Below, piece by piece: positions 1 through 6,130 of a stretch of 7,751 bases of DNA. Below the pieces are notes generated by a model that had not been told where the DNA came from, did no database searches, and worked only from the letters and a program-made list of their open reading frames with translations. Made by a program: the position numbers and the translations under genes. Within the stretch, counting starts at the first letter, position 1. Each line of letters begins with the position of its first letter. The stretch is taken from contig CAZMCH010000143.1 in the NCBI GenBank assembly GCA_964564735.1, positions 1 to 7,751 on the forward strand, given 5' to 3'. The DNA comes from CAZMCH01 sp964564735 (GTDB lineage Bacteria; Poribacteria; DTPJ01).

Positions 1-1
1 G

Positions 2-412
2 CCATTAGATATTTTTAAGGATAATTTTGATAAATATTTTGAGTCAAAGCTTTGGGAGGGAATAAGTGAAAAAATAAGCCAAATTTATCAAGGAAGGGCT
101 TTTTATGAGTTTGTGAACTGCGAAGGTCAAAATGAATTAAGAGGATATGGCAATAGAGTAACACAAAAAGGTGGATACAAAATTGAGTTTTATATTTATA
201 CATCAGATAATATAAAAAGACATATAGGCTGGATATGGTTTAGGGCATCCGCAACAGAGCTTGGCATTATACGCAAGGGTGTAAGTATATCGCATTGGCA
301 GGCATCTTCTGACGCTCAAAAACAGGTTAATATGATGTATGAATATATAGACAAAACATTTTCAGATGCTCTAGATGAAGTTGAGAAGATAACATTGAAA
401 GGAATTTGTTGA
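2..412 (+). CDS. Hypothetical protein, C-terminal part (5' end outside window)
   Basis: The frame is open from the left edge to a TGA at 410-412, giving 136 residues with no stop. The gene therefore starts upstream of the window. A GTG at 113 is an internal valine, not a needed start. I do not recognise the family. The visible part is a soluble alpha/beta-looking tail: charged helical residues first, then a strand-rich stretch around residues 35-90 with GYGNRV, KIEFYIYTSD and GWIWFRAS. A hydrophilic helix rich in Glu, Asp and Lys ends the protein. No signal peptide, membrane segment, cofactor motif or catalytic motif is visible. Its stop overlaps the ATG of the nucleotide-sugar dehydrogenase by one base (TGATG). 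The two are almost certainly co-transcribed, which hints at, but does not prove, a role in glycan metabolism. Confidence 0.75.
   Translation, partial: PLDIFKDNFDKYFESKLWEGISEKISQIYQGRAFYEFVNCEGQNELRGYGNRVTQKGGYKIEFYIYTSDNIKRHIGWIWFRASATELGIIRKGVSISHWQASSDAQKQVNMMYEYIDKTFSDALDEVEKITLKGIC
398..403 (+). promoter_or_regulatory. Ribosome binding site deciding the dehydrogenase start
   Basis: AAAGGA ends eight bases before the ATG at 412. This spacing favours ATG 412 over the in-frame TTG codons at 406 and 409, which lie too close to the purine-rich stretch. The site lies inside the end of the upstream reading frame, consistent with coupled translation. Confidence 0.6.
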
Positions 413-1710
413 TGACAAAGGAACTTGGGCAATACAAAGAAAAAGTTGCTGTTGTTGGACTTGGCTATGTTGGATTACCGCTTGCATTGCTTGTTGATAA
501 AAAAGGTTATAATGTTGTTGGCATAGATATTGATGAAAAAAAAGTAAAAATGCTGAATAATAGGGAATCTCCAATATCAACTGAAAGTGAGATTATCAAA
601 CAATTAAAGAACTCAAAATTTATTGCAACAACAGATTTTGCGAAGATAAGAAATGCTTCAATAATTGTGATTTGTGTTCCAACACCGATCTATGAAAATA
701 ACATGCCCAATCTTGAGCCTTTGCAAGAAGCCTGCAAAAGTATTGCCGTTCATTTACAAAGAGGACAACTTGTTATATTGGAATCAACAGTAAATCCGGG
801 TGTTTCAGAAGGGATCGTTTTGCCATTATTAGAGAAAGGTTCAGGCTTGATTGGTGGAAAGGATTTCTATCTTGCCCATTGCCCTGAACGAATAAATCCG
901 GGTGATAAAAAATGGACTGTTGAAAATATACCAAGAGTTATAGGAAGTCTTGAGGATACAGGATTACAGAAGGCTATAAATTTTTATCATTCCATAATAA
1001 CTGGGCAAATCAAACCAATGAACTCACTTAAAGAAGCAGAAGCAGTAAAAATAGTGGAAAACACTTTCAGAGACATTAATATAGCTTTTGTCAATGAGCT
1101 TGCAAAATCATTTTCTCATTTGGGAATTGATATTGTGAATGTTATAGATGGAGCCGCAACAAAACCATTTGCGTTTATGGCACATTATCCCGGTTGTGGA
1201 GTGGGTGGGCATTGTATTCCTGTTGATCCATATTATTTGATAGAATATGCAAAAAATATTGGATTTCATCATGATTTTCTTTCTCTTGCACGTAGAATAA
1301 ACGAGGATATGCCTGAATTTACAGTTCAACAGCTTTATAAGGCTTTGAATGAGAATAAGATGACAATTAATGGAACTAAGATTGCTGTTCTTGGGTTGTC
1401 ATATAAGTCAGATATTGATGATTGTCGGGAAAGTCCATCATTTAAGATTATAAATATATTAAAAAAATACGGGGCTGATTTGATAGTATATGATCCATTT
1501 GTTTTAGATAAATCCAATGTTGATTCTTTGGATAAGGCACTCAGAAATACCCCTGCTGTAATTATTGCCACTGCACATAGTATATTTAAGGCTTTGAGTC
1601 CCAATGATTTCATAGCATATGGGGTAAATGTGATTGTTGATGGCAGAAACTGTCTGCCAAAGGATGATTTTATAAAATCAGGAATTGTATATAAAGGAAT
1701 AGGGCGATAG
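412..1710 (+). CDS. UDP-N-acetyl-hexosamine 6-dehydrogenase (WecC/WbpA-type nucleotide sugar dehydrogenase)
   Basis: This cytoplasmic NAD-dependent enzyme is predicted to oxidise C6 of a UDP-N-acetylhexosamine (UDP-ManNAc or UDP-GlcNAc) to the uronic acid, a precursor for capsule, O-antigen or other surface polysaccharide. From ATG 412 it has 432 residues, the normal family length. Seen in the sequence: the Rossmann motif GLGYVG (16-21) with an acidic residue after strand 2 (D39), ESTVNPG (124-130), AHCPERINPGD, KIVENTFRDIN with Lys213 and Asn217, and PGCGVGGHCIPVDPYYL with the predicted catalytic Cys268. A C-terminal LGLSYKSDIDDCRESPS segment marks the nucleotide-binding third domain. The VGGHCIPVDPYYL form is typical of the N-acetyl-amino-sugar branch rather than UDP-glucose dehydrogenase, but which of the two substrates is used cannot be decided here. 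It overlaps the upstream gene by one base and precedes the mannosidase by 31 bp. Confidence 0.93.
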   Translation: MTKELGQYKEKVAVVGLGYVGLPLALLVDKKGYNVVGIDIDEKKVKMLNNRESPISTESEIIKQLKNSKFIATTDFAKIRNASIIVICVPTPIYENNMPNLEPLQEACKSIAVHLQRGQLVILESTVNPGVSEGIVLPLLEKGSGLIGGKDFYLAHCPERINPGDKKWTVENIPRVIGSLEDTGLQKAINFYHSIITGQIKPMNSLKEAEAVKIVENTFRDINIAFVNELAKSFSHLGIDIVNVIDGAATKPFAFMAHYPGCGVGGHCIPVDPYYLIEYAKNIGFHHDFLSLARRINEDMPEFTVQQLYKALNENKMTINGTKIAVLGLSYKSDIDDCRESPSFKIINILKKYGADLIVYDPFVLDKSNVDSLDKALRNTPAVIIATAHSIFKALSPNDFIAYGVNVIVDGRNCLPKDDFIKSGIVYKGIGR

Positions 1711-1728
1711 GACATTTAATTTCAACAT

Positions 1729-1735
1729 AAGGGGA
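1729..1735 (+). promoter_or_regulatory. Ribosome binding site supporting a TTG start for the mannosidase
   Basis: AAGGGGA lies six bases upstream of TTG 1742. No ATG or GTG in this frame precedes the conserved N-terminal strand (VHLIGNAHLD), so this purine-rich site is the main support for TTG as the start codon. Confidence 0.55.
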
Positions 1736-1741
1736 AATATA

Positions 1742-3877
1742 TTGATTACCGTTCATTTAATTGGAAATGCACATCTTGATCCTGTTTGGCTTTGGAGATG
1801 GAAAGCTGGAGTTGGAGAAGCAATAGCCACTTGTAGATCAGCGGCAGATAGAATTGAAGAATATCCAGATTTCATATTCACAAGAAGCGATATGTGGGTT
1901 TATGAACAAGTAGAAAATCTTGATTCTGATCTATTTGAGAGAATAAGGCAATATGTTAAAGATGGCAAATGGCAGATAGTCGGCGGTTGGTATATACAAC
2001 CAGACTGCAATCTTCCAACTGCGGAGTCTTTCAGAAAGCATATATCAATCAGCAAGGCTTATTTTTTGGATAGGTTCGGTGTTGATATAACGGTTGGGTA
2101 TAATGTCGATAGCTTCGGTCATAACGCCATGATACCAAGCTTTCTTAAAGAAGGTGGATATGACAGCTATGTAATGATGCGTCCAATGGCACATGAAAAA
2201 GAATTGCCATCAGCATTATTTCGCTGGCGTTCTCCAAATGGTGCTGAAGTGTTAGTTTGGAGAATACCAAGAGCATATACAACCGGAAGTGAAGATTTAA
2301 CTGAACATATTAAGGCATCTCTTGATGTTGCTAATCCAGAAATTGGTCATGTAATGTGTTTTTATGGAGTCGGAGATCATGGAGGAGGACCCACTAAAAG
2401 GCAAATAGAGTGGATTCTTGCAAATCAAGACTCCATTCCTGATGTAAAGCTAATATTTTCACATCCAAGAGCATTTTTTGATGCAGTGAAAATACACACA
2501 GAAAAATTACCAATAGTCGATGATGAGTTGCAATATCATGCAATAGGTTGCTATACGGTTGTTCATTCTATGAAAGCTCAAATGAGGAAAACCGAACATG
2601 CTTTGATGTCTGCTGAAATAACCGCAAAGACATATCCAGAGGATTCACCAAATAACACCATTGAAAAGATCAATGAAGCATGGAAAAAGCCTCTTTTTAA
2701 TCAATTTCATGATATTTATGCAGGAACAAGCCTTGCTTCTGCATATAACGATACAAGCGATCAACTTGGTTATGCCTGTGATGTTGCTAATAATATAATA
2801 AATGATACTCATTTTAGGCGTATGCGCAAACTGCCAGATGACAAATTCCAGAGAATTGTAGTTTTTAATACTTCCGATCACGACTTCAAGGGATATATAC
2901 AGCATGATCCATGGATGAACTGGGGTAATTTCAACGGCTATCTTGCTGATGAAATAGGTCAACCTGTGCAATATCAGCGTATCCAACATGAGTCTGTTAC
3001 ACGAGGCGATCAATGTATGATTTGGTATGCCGAAATACCAGCAAAGGGCGAACGCATATATCAATTAAGAACAGATCAAACACAAAAATTTGGTGATAGC
3101 GATCTAACATATACAGACGATAGCATATCCAATAGCTATTGGCATATAAAAGCTAATGATGACGGTGCGCATTTACTACACTTACAACGAATATCAGATA
3201 AAAACAATCTATTAAAACCTCATGGCATTGAGGTAATAAATCAGTATGATAATAGCGATACTTGGTCGCATGGTATAAGTGGGTTTAATGAGTATATAGC
3301 TGGGAAATTTCGCATAAGAAAAGTTGTTATTGAGGAAACAGGTCCTTTGCGTGCTTCACTTCGTATTAGCACAAGCTATCATGAAAGCCAGCTTGATATG
3401 TGGGTGAGGTTATACAAAAATGACCCAAGAATTGAAATCAACCTATGGATGAATTGGCGACAGAATCTCCAAATATGTAAGCTTGTTATGCCTTTTGAAG
3501 CTGATATTTTGGAACGTTTTGATGGTATCCCTGACGGATTCATAAGACGTCCACAGAATAAACAGGAATTTCCCATAATGGATTGGACGTTATTAAATAT
3601 GGAAGATGGCAAATCATTAGGTATAATATGCCCTGATTGTTTTGGATTAGATGGTGTTGATAATGCCTTAAGATTTACACTTTTAAGGTCGCCTGCTTAT
3701 GCTTGGCATGATCCAAGAAAACTTGATCCAAAGGCATTTTATCGATGGACAGACCAATCTGAGCATGGATTTAGGTTTATCATAGTTGATAATGCAACAC
3801 CTGAATTATTGAAAAATATGGCTCTTTCTGAACATCGCCAGCCAATTTGCTATGATTGGACTAAAGGAATGCAATGA
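1742..3877 (+). CDS. Glycoside hydrolase family 38 alpha-mannosidase
   Basis: This predicted zinc-dependent retaining alpha-mannosidase (GH38) hydrolyses terminal alpha-mannosides. It has no signal peptide, since the catalytic strand starts at residue 4, so it likely acts in the cytoplasm on imported or internally released glycans. The zinc and catalytic set is complete by family comparison: His11 and Asp13 in NAHLDPVW, nucleophile Asp123 in NVDSFGH, and His323 in FNQFHDIYAGTS. YGVGDHGGGP contains Asp212, a candidate acid/base (inference). The order is N-terminal catalytic barrel (about 1-260), helical middle domain (about 265-350) and a beta-rich C-terminal region (about 355-711). At 711 residues it is shorter than the roughly 800-1050 usual for bacterial GH38 enzymes, mostly at the C-terminus. 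The end still contains a family-like HGFRFIIVDNA strand, so it does not look broken. The start is TTG with a good ribosome site. It is probably in one operon with the upstream dehydrogenase. Confidence 0.93.
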   Translation: MITVHLIGNAHLDPVWLWRWKAGVGEAIATCRSAADRIEEYPDFIFTRSDMWVYEQVENLDSDLFERIRQYVKDGKWQIVGGWYIQPDCNLPTAESFRKHISISKAYFLDRFGVDITVGYNVDSFGHNAMIPSFLKEGGYDSYVMMRPMAHEKELPSALFRWRSPNGAEVLVWRIPRAYTTGSEDLTEHIKASLDVANPEIGHVMCFYGVGDHGGGPTKRQIEWILANQDSIPDVKLIFSHPRAFFDAVKIHTEKLPIVDDELQYHAIGCYTVVHSMKAQMRKTEHALMSAEITAKTYPEDSPNNTIEKINEAWKKPLFNQFHDIYAGTSLASAYNDTSDQLGYACDVANNIINDTHFRRMRKLPDDKFQRIVVFNTSDHDFKGYIQHDPWMNWGNFNGYLADEIGQPVQYQRIQHESVTRGDQCMIWYAEIPAKGERIYQLRTDQTQKFGDSDLTYTDDSISNSYWHIKANDDGAHLLHLQRISDKNNLLKPHGIEVINQYDNSDTWSHGISGFNEYIAGKFRIRKVVIEETGPLRASLRISTSYHESQLDMWVRLYKNDPRIEINLWMNWRQNLQICKLVMPFEADILERFDGIPDGFIRRPQNKQEFPIMDWTLLNMEDGKSLGIICPDCFGLDGVDNALRFTLLRSPAYAWHDPRKLDPKAFYRWTDQSEHGFRFIIVDNATPELLKNMALSEHRQPICYDWTKGMQ

Positions 3878-3910
3878 GCAATATATGAAATGTGATAGTT
3901 AAGGTTATTT

Positions 3911-3952
3911 TGGCTTATATAAGTTTATTAATCAAAGAACTTATATAAGCCA
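3911..3952 (+). terminator. Long inverted repeat, candidate terminator or operator
   Basis: A perfect 15-bp inverted repeat (arms 3911-3925 and 3938-3952, loop of 12 bases) starts about 33 bp after the mannosidase stop. The arms read TGGCTTATATAAGTT and its reverse complement. The + strand continues with a modest T-rich stretch (TTTCTTT, 3953-3959), so a Rho-independent terminator for the upstream operon is plausible, though the stem is AT-rich and the T tract is interrupted. Each arm also contains the self-palindrome CTTATATAAG, at 3914-3923 and 3940-3949. The element could instead be a paired protein-binding site controlling the cyclase gene downstream. Confidence 0.5.
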
Positions 3953-4007
3953 TTTCTTTAATGGAATGTTAGGTAAATTGGGACGGATAAAAAGGTAATT
4001 ATAAAAT

Positions 4008-5666
4008 ATGAACATAAATGAAAGCATTAATAAAGCAATTCCTCATCTTCTCAAATGGCAATATCAAGATGGGCATTTTGAAGGTGAACTATCATCAAAC
4101 ACTTTCCCCACTTGCGCTTATGCCCTGATTCAGCTTGAGCTAGGATTACCAATAGATGATAGACTTATAGAATATTTTGCCAAATCACAAAAAGCCTCCG
4201 GGCTTTGGGGGCTTGATTCTTCTGAAGGTGAAGATAAAGAAGCAACGTTGTTAGCCAAACTTGCTTTAACAGAGATAGAACGAATAACAAGCGATGAAAA
4301 GATAAAACCAGTTATACAGAAAATACCAGACCTTAAGCCAAATAAATGGCTTATTAAGCTATTTTATGCACGCTATAACAGAATATCGTGGAAAGAGTTA
4401 AATGCTCCTAAATTTCTTTCTATGATGATGAGGCTAGGTGAAAAGTTACTTCCAATATTGCCTAAGTCTTTTATCTCTAGACTTAAGCCTCCTGAACAAT
4501 ATGCGCCTCCCGTCAGGCTTTTTTATACACAGACCTTTCAGAACCTTTTTATTGCAGAGAAACATACGCTTGTTCCTGTTTTTATTATTATGGAACTTCA
4601 TGGCAAGAAACGTCCCGAAGTGATAAAAGAGCTTTTGAAGTGGCTTATTGATAACAGATGCAAAGATGGAAGCTGGTTCAGGGTCGGGCTTATAACTGCC
4701 ATTTCGGTAATGGCTTTAATTGATGCACAGAAAGCAGGATATGACAATGACGATATAGAAAAGGCAATTAATGAAGGCAATTTATGGCTACAAAATCTTC
4801 GTTCTAGTGATGGTGGTTGCAGAGAAGCTATAAATCTTAATGTTTGGGATACCGCTTTGAGTTCGTTAGCACTAAACCTTATAGATGCAGATAAATATAA
4901 ACCTCAAATCGATCATGCAATTAATTGGCTTATAAATAATCAAAATGATGATGGTGGTTGGGCTTTTTCAGGTATCCCTGGTGGAAATCTTCTAAGCGAT
5001 GCAGATGATACCGCTTTGGCTTTACTTGCATGTCAACGATCTGGCATTAGCAGGTATCATAATGCCATAAAAAATAGCGTCAAATGGCTTAAAGAGCATC
5101 AATCTTCTGATGGTGGTTGGGGGACATATCGACCTGGCTTGGGTGATGTAAGTTGTGTTAGTATAACATCTCATGTTATCTTTGCTTTGTTAGAGATAGG
5201 CGGTTCAGATAAGGAAATTGAAAAAGCAATTATATGGCTTAGAGAGAGTATAACAGAACAAGGCTATTGGAAAGATTTATGGCTTTCACGAAATACCTAT
5301 GGAACAGCATTAGCAATAGAAGCCCTTATTAGAACAGGTCATGGAGAATGTGAAGAGGTAGAAAAAGGCATAAAATGGCTTGAACATTGTCAAAATCATG
5401 ATGGAGGATGGGGAGAAGACATCAACGGACATAGAATAGCAAGCACAATTGAGCAATCTGCATGGTCAACTTATGCTTTGCTATTAAATGATCCAAATAG
5501 CATATATGCAAAAAAAGGTATAAATTACTTATTGACAAATCAGAACCTTGATGGAAGTTTTAATGCAAGCTGTGTCGGTATCTATTGGGAAGTTATAGGC
5601 GGATATTCTGATCCAATCTATCCATATATATTCACGCTAACAGCGTTAAATTTGGCTAAAAAATGA
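4008..5666 (+). CDS. Class II terpene cyclase, squalene-hopene cyclase superfamily
   Basis: This predicted double alpha-barrel prenyl cyclase starts cyclisation by protonation. The acid motif is intact as D331-A-D-D-T-A (codons 4998-5015), with Asp333 the expected proton donor. His389 in SITSHVIFALL lines up with the histidine that assists this Asp in squalene-hopene cyclase (by-eye alignment). About nine QW-type repeats are visible. Examples are WQYQDGHF (17-24), WLINNQNDDGGW, WLKEHQSSDGGW, WLEHCQNHDGGW and the degenerate YLLTNQNLDGSF near the end. The N-terminus (WQYQDGHFEGELSSN) also resembles squalene-hopene cyclases. At 552 residues it is shorter than typical squalene-hopene cyclases (about 620-720) and closer to bacterial class II diterpene cyclases. 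The usual C-terminal GTGFP/FYLxY-type segment is replaced by CVGIYWEVIGGYSDPIYPY. The substrate is therefore open: squalene, another long polyprene or a prenyl diphosphate. No hopanoid genes adjoin it. AAAGG at 3991-3995 is a loosely spaced ribosome site. Confidence 0.88.
   Translation: MNINESINKAIPHLLKWQYQDGHFEGELSSNTFPTCAYALIQLELGLPIDDRLIEYFAKSQKASGLWGLDSSEGEDKEATLLAKLALTEIERITSDEKIKPVIQKIPDLKPNKWLIKLFYARYNRISWKELNAPKFLSMMMRLGEKLLPILPKSFISRLKPPEQYAPPVRLFYTQTFQNLFIAEKHTLVPVFIIMELHGKKRPEVIKELLKWLIDNRCKDGSWFRVGLITAISVMALIDAQKAGYDNDDIEKAINEGNLWLQNLRSSDGGCREAINLNVWDTALSSLALNLIDADKYKPQIDHAINWLINNQNDDGGWAFSGIPGGNLLSDADDTALALLACQRSGISRYHNAIKNSVKWLKEHQSSDGGWGTYRPGLGDVSCVSITSHVIFALLEIGGSDKEIEKAIIWLRESITEQGYWKDLWLSRNTYGTALAIEALIRTGHGECEEVEKGIKWLEHCQNHDGGWGEDINGHRIASTIEQSAWSTYALLLNDPNSIYAKKGINYLLTNQNLDGSFNASCVGIYWEVIGGYSDPIYPYIFTLTALNLAKK
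5663..5666 (+). promoter_or_regulatory. ATGA stop/start overlap coupling the cyclase to the DUF123 gene
   Basis: The cyclase stop TGA (5664-5666) overlaps the next start ATG (5663-5665). No Shine-Dalgarno-like purine run precedes this ATG, so translation of the downstream gene probably depends on termination and re-initiation after the cyclase. Confidence 0.7.
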
Positions 5667-6040
5667 CATCGGGTATATATCAGCTTTTAATTTATTTAAC
5701 ATATAAAGTAGATATTGAAATAGGCAAGTTAGGACGTTTTCAGTTCAAGAGTGGATATTATGTATATACGGGAAGTGCTATGAATGGTCTGGAATCAAGA
5801 ATAGCTAGACACAAAAGAAAACAAAAACGTCTTCATTGGCATATAGATTATCTATTGGAATATGCCGAGATAATTGATGTAGTTACTTATCCAACAACAG
5901 ACAGCTTAGAATGTGCCTTCAATAATCGAATACTTCTCATGCAAAATTGTCAAATACCCGTAAAATATTTTGGATCAAGCGACTGCAATTGTATAACTCA
6001 CCTTCTTTATTTTGAAGAAAAGCCTAATATTGCTCCCTAA
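5663..6040 (+). CDS. DUF123 / Uri-superfamily GIY-YIG nuclease-like protein
   Basis: This small soluble protein of 125 residues matches the DUF123 (COG1833, Uri superfamily) pattern over its full length. Visible landmarks are GIYQLLIYL (4-12) as the GIY strand, GKLGRFQFKSGYYVYTGSA (21-39) with Tyr35-Thr-Gly as the YIG equivalent, SRIARHKRK (45-53) with Arg46, LHWHIDYLLEYA (57-68), Glu83 as a candidate metal ligand, and the family signature FGSSDCNCITHLLYF (103-117) with two cysteines. The family is regarded as related to GIY-YIG endonucleases, but its biological substrate is poorly defined, so DNA cleavage is inference. The start overlaps the cyclase stop by four bases, which supports co-translation with it. 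The length is normal and nothing looks broken. Confidence 0.88.
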   Translation: MTSGIYQLLIYLTYKVDIEIGKLGRFQFKSGYYVYTGSAMNGLESRIARHKRKQKRLHWHIDYLLEYAEIIDVVTYPTTDSLECAFNNRILLMQNCQIPVKYFGSSDCNCITHLLYFEEKPNIAP

Positions 6041-6130
6041 TTGTGTCAAGCTTTATGGCAAAGCATTCCAATAGACATTATAGGATAGTCTTTATATGGT
6101 GTTTGGATACTGTTCGGCTAAACGATATTC

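Noticed and set aside
406..411. Upstream TTG TTG codons as the dehydrogenase start
   Set aside because: ATG 412 has better spacing to AAAGGA at 398-403 and forms the classical TGATG junction. The extra residues add nothing to the family fold.
113..412. A complete 99-residue gene starting at GTG 113
   Set aside because: The frame is open without a stop to the left edge and no ribosome site precedes GTG 113, so this is the tail of a longer gene.
1335..1715. Open reading frame of 126 residues on the - strand inside the dehydrogenase gene
   Set aside because: It is antisense to the conserved C-terminal domain of the dehydrogenase and its hydrophobic look follows from the coding strand composition.
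2645..3064. Open reading frame of 139 residues on the - strand inside the mannosidase gene
   Set aside because: It lies antisense to a strongly conserved GH38 coding region, has no recognisable motif, and is best explained as a shadow frame.
3978..4005. Promoter TTGGGA-16 bp-TATAAA just before the cyclase gene
   Set aside because: Transcription would begin inside the coding sequence downstream of ATG 4008, and no suitable in-frame start follows closely. In AT-rich DNA such matches are common by chance.
4797..5570. Repeated GATGGTGGTTGG-like DNA as a repeat array
   Set aside because: The similarity comes from the codons of the QW protein repeats (DGGW). It is in frame, unevenly spaced and not an independent DNA repeat or CRISPR.
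6050..6064. Terminator hairpin between the convergent genes (GCTTT/AAAGC, 5-bp stem, 5-base loop)
   Set aside because: The stem is too short and no T tract follows on either strand. The 90-bp convergent gap (6041-6130) shows no other convincing structure or small gene.
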